A stretch of 34,914 nucleotides of DNA. Origin: Planctomycetota bacterium. GTDB taxonomy: Bacteria; Planctomycetota; Brocadiia; Brocadiales; Brocadiaceae. A program made the position numbers and the translations under genes. The notes beneath the pieces were generated by a model that did no database searches, was not told where the DNA came from, and was given only the letters and a program-made list of their open reading frames with translations. Every line of letters starts with the position of its first letter. Within the stretch, counting starts at the first letter, position 1. Shown here in pieces: positions 26,914 to 34,914 of the stretch. The stretch is taken from contig JAHFOX010000011.1 in assembly GCA_023261445.1 (NCBI GenBank), positions 1 through 34,914 of the forward strand, written 5' to 3'.

Positions 26914-27914
26914 TAAAAGAAATATTTACGGGCAATATTCTCACAAAACTAATGGCGCTGGTTATGGCGGCGGCTCTCTGGTTATATGCAATTAATAGAC
27001 ATACAAGAGATCTGACGGAGATGGTCAAACTGTCTGTCTCTGTTCCTGAGGATGTTACTATACTTGAACAGAGCACTGAAGAACTTACTGTACATCTGCG
27101 AGGCCCGCAAAATAGTATTGACAGTGTTGAAGACATGATAAAAAATCGCAAGATTCTGGCTAAGTACATTGCTAAAGAATCTCCGTCTGGAATGGAAGAC
27201 CAGATAAAACAAACAATTCCTATAACAAGAGAATGCTTAAATCTGCCTGGTGACGTTAAAATGGTATCAGTTTATCCTGATAAATTTGATATATTACTCG
27301 GTAAATTACAGAAGAAAAAATTAAAGGTCAATTTACAGGAAAAAGGAGAACCTGCTATTGGGTATGTTATAGCAAATGCGTTCGTATTTCCGTCAGAAGT
27401 AGAGGTGACAGGGCCCCTAAACACATTGAAAGAAACTTCCGAAATAAATACAGTTCCGATAGATATTAGTGGAATAACTACTGACCAGAACCTTACGTTT
27501 CCTTGGAGGATCGGAATTGACCAGAAAGTAATACTAAAGCAAGGCAATAAAAACATTTCTGTGCCAGTCACATGCAAGGAAGACGTGCGGGTATGGCTGC
27601 AAATTGCGGAACAGCAAGACACAAAATATTTTGAGAAAATAAAGATTAAGGTGTTGAGACCTTCAGAATATCCTTACGAAATTAAATTGCAGGACGAATT
27701 CATCAAAGTAATGATAAAAGGCCCAAAACTCCTATTAGATAAGCTTAATACCGAAGATGTTGTTTTATATATTGATGTCACTTCACTAAAGCCGCCTGGG
27801 CCATATAAACAGCCAATAAAATGTGTTTTGCCAAAAAATATTGAACTTGTAGATAAGCTGCCTGAGGTGCGATTAGACCTAAGAGAAACCGTACGAGTAT
27901 CTGAGATAAAATGA
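26910..27914 (+). CDS. YbbR-domain protein (CdaR-like)
   Basis: The 334-residue protein has one N-terminal membrane anchor (about 11-28, LTKLMALVMAAALWLYAI) followed by extracytoplasmic YbbR-type beta domains. Repeated units contain patterns such as VTILEQSTEELTVHLRGP, FVFPSEVEVTGPLNTL and FIKVMIKGPKLLLDKL. In Firmicutes CdaR binds and modulates CdaA, and the two genes are adjacent as here. The GTG start at 26910 overlaps cdaA by four bases. I infer a role in controlling c-di-AMP synthesis. Confidence 0.9.
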   Translation: MIKEIFTGNILTKLMALVMAAALWLYAINRHTRDLTEMVKLSVSVPEDVTILEQSTEELTVHLRGPQNSIDSVEDMIKNRKILAKYIAKESPSGMEDQIKQTIPITRECLNLPGDVKMVSVYPDKFDILLGKLQKKKLKVNLQEKGEPAIGYVIANAFVFPSEVEVTGPLNTLKETSEINTVPIDISGITTDQNLTFPWRIGIDQKVILKQGNKNISVPVTCKEDVRVWLQIAEQQDTKYFEKIKIKVLRPSEYPYEIKLQDEFIKVMIKGPKLLLDKLNTEDVVLYIDVTSLKPPGPYKQPIKCVLPKNIELVDKLPEVRLDLRETVRVSEIK

Positions 27915-28651
27915 TAAAATTAGGCGTAAATATAGACCACATTGCCACTATTCGGCAGGCAAGAAGAACATTTGAACCTGATCCTGTAACGGCGGCATCC
28001 CTCGCAATACTTGGCGGCGCAGATATTATTACTATCCATTTGAGAGAAGACAGAAGGCATATACAGGACCGTGACGTTAGACTGTTCAGAGAAGTGGTAT
28101 TTACCAAATTAAATCTGGAGATGTCTATTGCACGGGAAATAGTGGACATCGCAATTAAAACAAAGCCCGAACAGGTTACCCTTGTGCCTGAAAAAAGGCA
28201 GGAGATTACAACGGAGGGCGGTCTGGACGTTGTTTCTCAAAAGAAGGTACTTGTAGATATTGTTAAAAGATTAGGGGATGAGGGCATACTTGTGAGTCTT
28301 TTCATTGACCCCGAAAATAGCCAAATAGCTGCATCGAAAGATGTAGGCGCTCAGTACATTGAGTTACATACGGGAAACTATGCTAACGCAAAGGACGATA
28401 TTTCTAAAGGCAGGCAGATTAAAAAACTTCAATCTGGTGTGGAAATAGCGCAGAAACTGGGTTTACGAGTTAACGCAGGTCATGGATTAACGTATCAGAA
28501 CGTTGGATTGCTCATGGAATCCATTGACGTTGAGGAATTGCATATTGGACACAGTATCGTATCGCGGGCAGTATTTGTAGGAATCCAGAAGGCTGTTTCA
28601 GAGATGAAGGAGTTAATTTACAAACATTGTCTTCAAAAAAAAGGAGAGTAA
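27911..28651 (+). CDS. pdxJ: Pyridoxine 5'-phosphate synthase
   Basis: PdxJ closes the pyridine ring in the DXP-dependent vitamin B6 pathway, joining 1-deoxyxylulose 5-phosphate and 3-amino-2-oxopropyl phosphate. The 246-residue protein shows LGVNIDHIATIRQARR, HLREDRRHIQDRDV, VTLVPEKRQEITTEGGLD, FIDPE, IELHTGNYA, VNAGHGLTYQNV and ELHIGHSIVSRAVFVG. It overlaps ybbR by four bases (ATGA). Confidence 0.97.
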   Translation: MIKLGVNIDHIATIRQARRTFEPDPVTAASLAILGGADIITIHLREDRRHIQDRDVRLFREVVFTKLNLEMSIAREIVDIAIKTKPEQVTLVPEKRQEITTEGGLDVVSQKKVLVDIVKRLGDEGILVSLFIDPENSQIAASKDVGAQYIELHTGNYANAKDDISKGRQIKKLQSGVEIAQKLGLRVNAGHGLTYQNVGLLMESIDVEELHIGHSIVSRAVFVGIQKAVSEMKELIYKHCLQKKGE

Positions 28652-28653
28652 AA

Positions 28654-29523
28654 ATGTTTAAGGGTTCCATTGTGGCTTTAGTAACACCCTTTAAAGATGG
28701 TCAGGTTGATTACAAAAAGATTAAAGAGCTGGTTGAATTTCATATAAAAAACAGTACCAGCGGCATTGTTCCTTGCGGCACAACCGGCGAGTCTGCAACA
28801 CTTTCGTTTGATGAACACGAACGGGTGGTTGGCGAGGTTGTCAGCACGGTAGCTGGGAGGATACAAGTCCTGGCTGGAGCAGGTTCAAATAATACATCGG
28901 AAGCCCTCCGCTTGACTAAACACGCCAAAAAAGCAGGGGCAAATGGAGCGTTGCTCATTACTCCCTATTATAATAAACCAACACCTGAAGGACTCTATCG
29001 TCATTACAAAGCAATTGCAGAAGAGGTAGATATTCCTATTGTGATATACAACGTTCCTTCCAGGACAGGCATATCCATTCTGCCAGAGACAGTTGCAAGG
29101 CTTGCTGAGATAAAAAATATCGTTGGAATCAAAGAAGCTAGCGGAAATATTGACCAAACTACTCAAATATTACAAATGTGCAATATCACAGTTCTTTCTG
29201 GTGACGATTCTCTCACACTGCCAATAATGTCAGTGGGTGGGAAAGGCGTTATATCCGTTGTGGCTAATGTCGTTCCTGCGGATACTGCGGCATTAACCCG
29301 TTTTTGCCTGGAAGGAAATTTTGATGCAGCTAGAAAATTTCATTACAAACTTTTCCCGCTGTGCAAGGGTATGTTCATCGAAACCAATCCAATTCCTGTA
29401 AAAACCGCTATGAAGCTGTTGGGTAGGTTAAACGGTGAGATGCGTTTACCATTATGCGAGATGACAAAAGAAAATGAAAATAAATTAAAAGGCATATTAA
29501 AAAATTATGGTTTAATGTCTTAA
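28654..29523 (+). CDS. dapA: 4-Hydroxy-tetrahydrodipicolinate synthase
   Basis: DapA condenses pyruvate with aspartate semialdehyde, the first step toward diaminopimelate and lysine, and so toward peptidoglycan cross-links. The 289-residue TIM-barrel protein has FKGSIVALVTPF, PCGTTGESATLS, YNVPSRTG and the Schiff-base lysine motif GIKEASGNI. I start at ATG 28654, seven bases after a strong AAGGAG site; the frame extends further upstream but only into pdxJ. Confidence 0.96.
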   Translation: MFKGSIVALVTPFKDGQVDYKKIKELVEFHIKNSTSGIVPCGTTGESATLSFDEHERVVGEVVSTVAGRIQVLAGAGSNNTSEALRLTKHAKKAGANGALLITPYYNKPTPEGLYRHYKAIAEEVDIPIVIYNVPSRTGISILPETVARLAEIKNIVGIKEASGNIDQTTQILQMCNITVLSGDDSLTLPIMSVGGKGVISVVANVVPADTAALTRFCLEGNFDAARKFHYKLFPLCKGMFIETNPIPVKTAMKLLGRLNGEMRLPLCEMTKENENKLKGILKNYGLMS

Positions 29524-29538
29524 AGGAGTTTGATTTTG

Positions 29539-30099
29539 ATGGACAAGAAAAAGATTATAGATTCTATCCGCTTATTTTTAGAAGGCATTGGAGAAGACCC
29601 TAAACGCGAAGGCCTCTTAGAAACGCCAGAAAGGGTTGCCGATATGTGTGAAGAGATATTTGCAGGTATCGGGCAAGATTCACATACGGAAATTAAGGTG
29701 CTGAAATCCGAAAAGTATGATGAAATTGTACTCTTAAAGGATATTCCATTTTATTCAATATGCGAACACCACCTACTGCCTTTCAGCGGCGTTGCGCACG
29801 TGGCCTATATTCCACAAGGAAATCGTGTAACTGGGATTAGCAAGCTTGCAAGGGTCGTTGAAATAGAGGCAAAGCGTCCGCAAGTCCAGGAAAGGCTTAC
29901 CACAGACATTGCAGAATCTATCATGAAGGCATTAAAACCCAAGGGTGTGCTTGCTATTATTGAAGCCGAACATCTCTGTATGACCATGAGAGGTATTAAA
30001 AAACCGGGCACAAGGGTGCAAACATCCGTTATGCGCGGCATCTTTCGTGATAACCCCGCAACCCGCGCAGAGGCTATGGCATTAATCAAGGGACACTGA
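29539..30099 (+). CDS. folE: GTP cyclohydrolase I
   Basis: FolE converts GTP to dihydroneopterin triphosphate, the entry step of folate and pterin synthesis. The 186-residue protein has [12 protein letters not shown], the zinc motif [33 protein letters not shown] and the terminal SVMRGIF region. ATG 29539 is chosen: AAAGGAG lies ten bases upstream, while in-frame TTG codons at 29530 and 29536 lie too close to it. It is the last gene of the unit; no strong terminator follows, only a weak ACAACA/TGTTGT hairpin near 30113-30132. Confidence 0.96.
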   Translation: MDKKKIIDSIRLFLEGIGEDPKREGLLETPERVADMCEEIFAGIGQDSHTEIKVLKSEKYDEIVLLKDIPFYSICEHHLLPFSGVAHVAYIPQGNRVTGISKLARVVEIEAKRPQVQERLTTDIAESIMKALKPKGVLAIIEAEHLCMTMRGIKKPGTRVQTSVMRGIFRDNPATRAEAMALIKGH

Positions 30100-30165
30100 T
30101 ACAGGCAGATTGACAACAGACACTTTTGTTGTTCTAAGTAACGTGAATAATCTAATCAAATAAAA

Positions 30166-30251
30166 TGCCAGAGAAGGGAGTCGAACCCTTACCCCCTGTG
30201 ACGGGGACCAGATTTTGAGTCTGGCGTGTCTGCCAATTCCACCACTCTGGC
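30166..30251 (-). tRNA. tRNA-Leu (anticodon CAA)
   Basis: The minus strand folds as an 86-base class II tRNA. The acceptor stem is GCCAGAG/CTCTGGC with discriminator A; the anticodon stem CCAGA/TCTGG encloses loop CTCAAAA, giving anticodon CAA (reads UUG). A long variable arm (CCCCGTCACAGGGG) is typical of tRNA-Leu, and the T-arm carries GGTTCGACTCC. The 3' CCA is not encoded, so it must be added after transcription. Confidence 0.95.
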
Positions 30252-30264
30252 TTAAGCACAATTG

Positions 30265-30292
30265 AGTATAATATTTTGTTTAGAATAATCAA
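30265..30292 (-). promoter_or_regulatory. Candidate promoter for tRNA-Leu
   Basis: On the minus strand TTGATT (30287-30292) and TATACT (30265-30270) are 16 bases apart, and the -10 box ends 13 bases before the tRNA. The tRNA can therefore be transcribed independently of floA. Confidence 0.5.
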
Positions 30293-30301
30293 AGAGAAAT
30301 T

Positions 30302-31333
30302 TCATTTCTCGGTTGGTGTTGGAATTCCAGATTTTAAAATTGTTGACTTCATATCGGCGTCTGTCTGGACGTTTTTCAGATTATAATAATCCATAACTCC
30401 TAGGTTCCCTTCGCGAAATGCCTGTGCAATTGCTTTTCGTACATCTGCCTCAGCCGCTAATACCTTAGCCATATTTTCTTCTGCAAGCGCTTTCATCTCC
30501 TGTCCGCGTACAATAGCAACGCATTGTCGTCTCTCGGTTTCAGCCTGTGCTATTCGCTTATCCGCCTCTGCCTGTTCAGCTTGTAATTTTGCGCCAATAT
30601 TATCACTTACTTCTATATTGACAATGTTAATTGAAAGAATTTTACAGGCTGTATCTATATCAAGACCTTTGTCCATAACAAGTTTGGATATAGAATCAGG
30701 GTTTTCCAGCGCTTTTTTATATGTTTCAAACGAACCGATTGTCGTAATAATACCTTCGCCAACGCGTGCAATAATGGTTTCCTCCGTTGCACCACCCATA
30801 AGCTTGTCAATCCTTGTACGAACGGTTACGCGCGCTTTCACTCTCAATTTTATACCATCTTTTGTTATTGCATCCAGCATAGCGTTACCTTTGATAATGT
30901 CAGAGCAATCAATTACCTTAGGGTTGATGCTGGTTTTTACAGCATCAAATACATCTCTTCCTGAGAGGTCAATGATACAGGCATTGTCAAAACCAAGTTC
31001 GATATTCGCCTTGCATGCCGCAATAATAGCGCGAACTACATTGTTAACGTTTCCGCCTGTTAAATGATGCGCTTCAAGAGATTTTGGGGCAATGTCAATC
31101 CCTGCCTTCTTTGCCATAATACAGTGTTCAATAATGGTTCGTGCATTAACGTGTCGCAAAGCCATACCTACAATTTGTAAAAATGATACAGGGACGTCTG
31201 ATGCAACGGCTTTGATATAAAGCCAGCCAAATTTAAATATTATGAATGCGGCTGCAAGTATAAATAAAAATAGTATAACGAACGTGATAATTGAGGCGCC
31301 CGGGCACGCCGCCAGAATTGGTAAATATTGCAT
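30302..31333 (-). CDS. floA: Flotillin-like protein FloA
   Basis: FloA proteins sit in the membrane by an N-terminal hairpin or transmembrane segment and organise functional membrane microdomains. The 343-residue protein has a hydrophobic segment (about 14-38), the conserved DVPVSFLQIVGMALRHVN region, an SPFH-like core (KLRVKARVTVRTRIDKLMGG, split as KLRVKARVTV and RTRIDKLMGG) and a C-terminal helical Ala/Glu-rich segment (AEQAEADKRIAQAETERR). The ATG at 31331-31333 follows GGGGGAG. No NfeD-type partner gene is adjacent, although such genes often accompany floA. Confidence 0.94.
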   Translation of the reverse strand: MQYLPILAACPGASIITFVILFLFILAAAFIIFKFGWLYIKAVASDVPVSFLQIVGMALRHVNARTIIEHCIMAKKAGIDIAPKSLEAHHLTGGNVNNVVRAIIAACKANIELGFDNACIIDLSGRDVFDAVKTSINPKVIDCSDIIKGNAMLDAITKDGIKLRVKARVTVRTRIDKLMGGATEETIIARVGEGIITTIGSFETYKKALENPDSISKLVMDKGLDIDTACKILSINIVNIEVSDNIGAKLQAEQAEADKRIAQAETERRQCVAIVRGQEMKALAEENMAKVLAAEADVRKAIAQAFREGNLGVMDYYNLKNVQTDADMKSTILKSGIPTPTEK

Positions 31334-31630
31334 ATTCTCCCCCTTTGATGATAGGGTTGTGTGCTATGAGTTATAAGTTGAAAGTTATTGCTTGAATTCT
31401 CGTTGGGAAGAATCTCTCCCTTTTTGGCTTCCTTCAATTTCCGTTGCAAGACTGATTCGCAAAAACAATACTTTCTTGCTTTGCATCGGATTGCAAATCG
31501 CTTAAACGCCTTGCGGCTGTGTAATGCCAGTTTCAGCCGTTTACAAGGATTTCTGAAAAGTGAGCTAGTAATTTATTTCTTTCCAGTTGGTTTGTCAAGC
31601 GAAATAAAGATATGCGGTGCTTACAAATAA
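31334..31630. other. Spacer between argS and floA
   Basis: This 297-base gap has no credible gene. A short frame overlapping the floA start has no support. The only clear signal is a candidate minus-strand promoter (31570-31598), which would give floA a leader of about 230 bases. Confidence 0.6.
31570..31598 (-). promoter_or_regulatory. Candidate promoter for floA
   Basis: On the minus strand an exact TTGACA (31593-31598) is followed after 17 bases by TAAATT (31570-31575), four of six matches to TATAAT. It lies just downstream of the argS stop codon. Confidence 0.5.
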
Positions 31631-33328
31631 TTACATCTGCTCTGGTGCATGTATTCCAAGCATATTCAAGCCGTTCTTTATGACCTGACGAGTGGAATTT
31701 ACCAGCAATATCCTTGCCTTTGTCAAATTGTCATCTTCGGACAAGACACGATGGGTGTTGTAAAATCTGTTCAGGCTGCCGCACACATCAATAAGATAAT
31801 TGCACACCAAAGAAGGTTCGTAAAACTCTGCCGCTTTTAGTATGATAGTTGGAAATTGACACAGATTTTTTATAAGAATAATTGTTTCGTCTTCTTTCAG
31901 TAATGAATAGTTTATATCTGGTGTTACAGGTTTGCTGTATTTTCTCAGAATACTGCAGAGGCGGGCATGTGTGTACTGGATATAAGGGCCAGTTTCGCCT
32001 TCAAAATTAAGCGCCTCGTCCCAGTCAAAGACCACGTCCTTATTTCGTTTTGTGCATAAATCAGCAAAGATAACGGCGCCAATGCCTACATCATTCGCTA
32101 CGGATTCTTTATTTTCTAATGCAGGATTCTTTTCTTCTATAATTTTTCTGATGCGTTCAACGGCCTCGATCAACAGGTCTTCCAGTAAAACAACCTTTCC
32201 TTTGCGGGTAGACATCTTGCCATCTTTAAATTTCATGAGACCAAAATCTACATGCACACAGCGGTTTGCCCAATCGTATCCCATTAATTCTAAAACCTTG
32301 AAAACTTGTTTAAAATGCAGCTTTTGCTCAGAACCAACTACATAAATCGTCTTATCAAAGTTGTAGGTCTTCTTCCTGTATTCAGCGGCTGCAATATCGC
32401 GGGTGGCATAGAGGGTGGTATCGTCTTTTTTGCGCAAGAGACATGGAGGCATATTGTATGGCTCTAAATCAACAATCAACGCCTCTTCACTAATCCTAGT
32501 GAGTCCTTTTCCCTTAAGCCTTCGCACAGTATCCTCAACCATCGTGTTATAAAAACTCTCACCGATAAAGGCATCGAAGTGTATTCCAAGCATATCATAA
32601 ATCTTTTGAAATTCTTTTAAACTAATGTCCTTAAAGTGTTGCCAAAGTTCTCTTGCCTCAGTGTCGCCCGCTTCGAGTTTTTTGAACCATTCCCTGGACT
32701 CGTTTTCCAAGTCAGCATTCTTTTCAGCCTCCTGATGGAATTTTACGTAGAGATTGTTCAGGTCTGTAACAGTATATGATTTGTGAGTATTTTCATTTCC
32801 CCATTTCTTATAAGCAACGATCAATTGTCCAAATTGAGTTCCCCAGTCGCCAAGGTGATTAATCCCCACGCATTTATATCCAAGTGTTTTATAGATATGG
32901 TAAATTGCGCTCCCGATTAGCGCTGAACGGAGGTGGTGAACGGCGAGGTGCTTAGCGATATTCGGGGAAGAATAATCTATAACGACAGCCTTGTCGTTGC
33001 CTATTTTTGCATGCCCGTAAGCATCGCTCTCTTTGGAGATACTTTTCAAGACTTTTTCTGAATATACTGCTTTATCAACAAAAAAGTTTACATAAGGACC
33101 GATCGCCTTTATTTCTGAGATCGGATTGATAGCTTGTATTTTTTTGGCTAGTTCTGTGGCAATGACGTTTGGGGCTTTTTTAAGAGCTTTTGAAAGGCTG
33201 TAACAGGGGAATGCGTAATCGCCCATCTTGATGTCAGGCGGTATTTCAATAAGATTTTCTATCTCGTCTTCTTTTAGGTGTGTTTCTTCCTTTAATATAG
33301 ATATTATATTTTTTGCAAAATAATCCAT
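31631..33328 (-). CDS. argS: Arginyl-tRNA synthetase
   Basis: ArgS charges tRNA-Arg. The 565-residue class I synthetase has an N-terminal Add-1 domain (GDYAFPCYSLSKALKKAP), SSPNIAKHLAVHHLRSALIG (120-139), GINHLGDWGTQFGQLI (155-170), LLRKKDDTTLYATRDIAAA, FGLMKFKDGKMSTRKGKVV (KMSTR at 371-375) and a C-terminal DALR anticodon-binding domain ending in MLGIHAPEQM. The HIGH box reads AVHH, lacking its first His and the Gly. It lies 37 bases after trpS in the same direction. Confidence 0.95.
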   Translation of the reverse strand: MDYFAKNIISILKEETHLKEDEIENLIEIPPDIKMGDYAFPCYSLSKALKKAPNVIATELAKKIQAINPISEIKAIGPYVNFFVDKAVYSEKVLKSISKESDAYGHAKIGNDKAVVIDYSSPNIAKHLAVHHLRSALIGSAIYHIYKTLGYKCVGINHLGDWGTQFGQLIVAYKKWGNENTHKSYTVTDLNNLYVKFHQEAEKNADLENESREWFKKLEAGDTEARELWQHFKDISLKEFQKIYDMLGIHFDAFIGESFYNTMVEDTVRRLKGKGLTRISEEALIVDLEPYNMPPCLLRKKDDTTLYATRDIAAAEYRKKTYNFDKTIYVVGSEQKLHFKQVFKVLELMGYDWANRCVHVDFGLMKFKDGKMSTRKGKVVLLEDLLIEAVERIRKIIEEKNPALENKESVANDVGIGAVIFADLCTKRNKDVVFDWDEALNFEGETGPYIQYTHARLCSILRKYSKPVTPDINYSLLKEDETIILIKNLCQFPTIILKAAEFYEPSLVCNYLIDVCGSLNRFYNTHRVLSEDDNLTKARILLVNSTRQVIKNGLNMLGIHAPEQM

Positions 33329-33365
33329 CTTTAGACTTTTTTATGGTGTTCTCATGTTGTTTTGG

Positions 33366-34343
33366 TTACACTAACCCCATCTTCTTCTTTACCTCTGCCA
33401 TTGTGCTATTTGCAATATCTTTACATTTTTTAGCGCCTGCATGTAAGATATCCGACAACTGATCAGAATTCTTAATCAATTGCTCATACTTACAACGGAT
33501 GTGGGTTAACGCCTCAACAATATTTTCGGATAGAATCTTTTTACATTCGATACAGCCAATCTCGGCAGAACGGCACACTACATTGATGCGATCAATCTGT
33601 TCTTTTTTAGAAAAATGCTTATGCAAGGTGAAAAGATTACATATTTCAGGATTGCCCGGATCGGTGCGCCTCTTTCTATTCTCGTCTGTTACTGCCGTGG
33701 ATAGTTTCTTCCATATTGATTCTGGAGTTTCTACCAGCGAAATGTAATTTCCAAGACTCTTACTCATCTTGGTCTTTCCATCGAGTCCCATAATTCGTGG
33801 GGCTTCAGAAAGAACTTCCTGTGGCTCAGGGAACGTTTCTCCGTATCTCATATTAAATTTTCTGGCAATCTCCCTTGCAAGTTCAATATGCTGTACCTGA
33901 TCTTCGCCAATGGGTACAGCTTTGCCTTTATATAGCAAGATGTCCGCAGCCTGCAAAACGGGATATGTGAACAATCCCGCATTAATATTTTCCCTGTGCT
34001 GTTTTGCCTTGTCTTTAAACTGGGTCATTCGTTCAAGATGACCCATAGGAGTTATCGTGTTTAATATCCATGCGAGTTCTGTGTGCTCTGCCACATGAGA
34101 TTGGACAAAAATTATGCACCTATTGGGGTCAAGACCAGCCGCAATATTGACAGCCGCCGCATTGAGAATACGCCTTTGCATCTCTTTGGGTTCGTATTCA
34201 ATGGTAATTGCATGATAATCAACGATGCAAAAGATACACTCGTACTGTTCTATCATTCGCACCCAGTTCTTAATGGCACCTAAGTAGTTACCAATATGCA
34301 CATCGCCGCTGGGCTGAATCCCGCTGAATAACCGCTTTTTCAT
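33366..34343 (-). CDS. trpS: Tryptophanyl-tRNA synthetase
   Basis: TrpS charges tRNA-Trp. The 325-residue class I synthetase has RLFSGIQPSGDVHIGNYLGA (HIGN at 17-20), DYHAIT, the tryptophan-pocket region TYPVLQAADILLY, VPIGEDQVQHIELAR and TKMSKSLGNYI (KMSKS at 192-196). The length is normal. The ATG at 34341-34343 has AAGGA upstream. It is 55 bases after the partial aminotransferase, with a fragment of the ACACAGATTA repeat (34368-34393) in the gap. Confidence 0.97.
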   Translation of the reverse strand: MKKRLFSGIQPSGDVHIGNYLGAIKNWVRMIEQYECIFCIVDYHAITIEYEPKEMQRRILNAAAVNIAAGLDPNRCIIFVQSHVAEHTELAWILNTITPMGHLERMTQFKDKAKQHRENINAGLFTYPVLQAADILLYKGKAVPIGEDQVQHIELAREIARKFNMRYGETFPEPQEVLSEAPRIMGLDGKTKMSKSLGNYISLVETPESIWKKLSTAVTDENRKRRTDPGNPEICNLFTLHKHFSKKEQIDRINVVCRSAEIGCIECKKILSENIVEALTHIRCKYEQLIKNSDQLSDILHAGAKKCKDIANSTMAEVKKKMGLV

Positions 34344-34367
34344 GAAATGTTCCTTAGTTTTTATTTA

Positions 34368-34393
34368 TCTGTGTAATCTGAGAAATCTACGGT
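34368..34393. repeat. Fragment of the ACACAGATTA repeat
   Basis: ATCTGTGTAATCTGAGAAATC is written here as ATCTGTGTAATC and TGAGAAATC. The reverse strand reads AGATTACACAGAT, as in the copies at 2324 and 10410. It sits between trpS and the upstream aminotransferase gene. Confidence 0.5.
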
Positions 34394-34398
34394 TGCGT

Positions 34399-34914
34399 TT
34401 ATAAAATCTTTCTCAATATTTTTTTAATCCTTCTCGCTGCTTCTCTGGTATTTTTTACACTGGGCACCAGCGCAAACCGCACGTAGCCTTCGCCGGGATT
34501 TAATCCACTCTCAGTCTTATCGCTAATCCATGCCCCCGGTGTTGTGACAATAGCGATATCAGGAGAAAGCAATTTCTTGGCGAAATCAACAGAAGTCATG
34601 CCTTGTGGCACCTTCTGCCATAGATAAATTGTTGCTTCCGGGGTACAATCTGGCAGTTTGATACGTTTAAACGCATTAACTAGCAAATCCCTTTTAACCT
34701 TATATTCTGTTCGCATCTTCTCTACGTGAGTCTCGTCGCTGAGGGCGGCAATCGCTCCGTCTTGCACAAACGTTGCAGTACCAGAATCAATATTTGTTTT
34801 TACCTTTTTGAATATATCAATTATTTGTTTATCGCCTGCTACCCAGCCAACACGGTAACACGTCATAGCGCTTCTCTTGGAAAAGGAATTAAAAACGATA
34901 ACTCCTTCTTTTGC
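34399..34914 (-). CDS. PLP-dependent class I/II aminotransferase, C-terminal part (partial)
   Basis: The gene runs off the window edge; its last 171 codons are visible. They include VIVFNSFSKRSAMTCYRVGW, where the SKR lysine is the PLP-binding residue, and GYVRFALVPSVKNTREAARR, which carries the substrate carboxylate-binding Arg. The SKRSxMTxYRVGW form resembles the DapC/LL-diaminopimelate group of aminotransferases rather than the [10 protein letters not shown] form of the gene at 10833. With dapA in the window a lysine-pathway role is plausible but not shown. An internal ATG at 34864-34866 is not the start. Confidence 0.85.
   Translation of the reverse strand, partial: AKEGVIVFNSFSKRSAMTCYRVGWVAGDKQIIDIFKKVKTNIDSGTATFVQDGAIAALSDETHVEKMRTEYKVKRDLLVNAFKRIKLPDCTPEATIYLWQKVPQGMTSVDFAKKLLSPDIAIVTTPGAWISDKTESGLNPGEGYVRFALVPSVKNTREAARRIKKILRKIL

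Noticed and set aside
31240-31449. 69-codon frame upstream of and overlapping floA
   Set aside because: It overlaps the conserved N-terminus of floA in another frame and has no coding features.

Overview
The window looks like a chromosomal piece of a Gram-negative-type planctomycete, most likely an anammox bacterium of the Brocadiales. That placement is inference. It rests on an LPS/outer-membrane assembly set (lptE, a BamD-like TPR protein), part of an Rnf complex, a molybdenum-cofactor gene, a Hanks-type kinase and many repeat-filled intergenic spaces in moderately AT-rich DNA. No rRNA, phage, IS or CRISPR is visible. Almost all genes are core metabolism; novelty lies mainly in fusions, divergent family members and the intergenic repeats.

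Layout. 1-124: 3' end of leuS. 348-12023 (mostly minus strand): an Aquifex-type aconitase, a divergent Ser/Thr kinase, a HAD-YvcK fusion, endonuclease V, scpB, rnfG-rnfD-rnfC (without rnfE, rnfA or rnfB) and an AlaC-like aminotransferase. The spaces between several of these genes are packed with short interspersed repeats and hairpins, some flanking single genes as direct repeats. 12221-13195: an exported SurA/PrsA-type peptidyl-prolyl isomerase with a consensus promoter. 13317-15274 (plus): mobA and an orphan hutI. 15359-18333: three exported proteins: a small Ig-fold-like one, a seven-repeat beta-propeller-like protein with a Pro/Thr linker, and a coiled-coil/TPR protein.

18576-30099 (plus) is an 11.5-kb, 14-gene unit led by a perfect TTGACA-N17-TATAAT promoter: purA, uppS, cdsA, phoH, ybeY, recO, bamD-like, lptE, folP, cdaA, ybbR/cdaR, pdxJ, dapA, folE. 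Most neighbours overlap by 1-4 bases or are 1-21 bases apart. It joins purine, isoprenoid-carrier, phospholipid, LPS-transport, c-di-AMP, folate/pterin, B6 and lysine/peptidoglycan precursor genes, mostly envelope growth and cofactor supply. A convergent tRNA-Leu(CAA) with its own promoter follows.

30302-34914 (minus): a flotillin-like floA, argS, trpS and a truncated aminotransferase at the window edge.

The strongest leads are the HAD-YvcK fusion with a neighbouring divergent kinase, the aconitase with a serine where an iron-sulfur cysteine is expected, the split rnf cluster, and the repeat families that bracket single genes.
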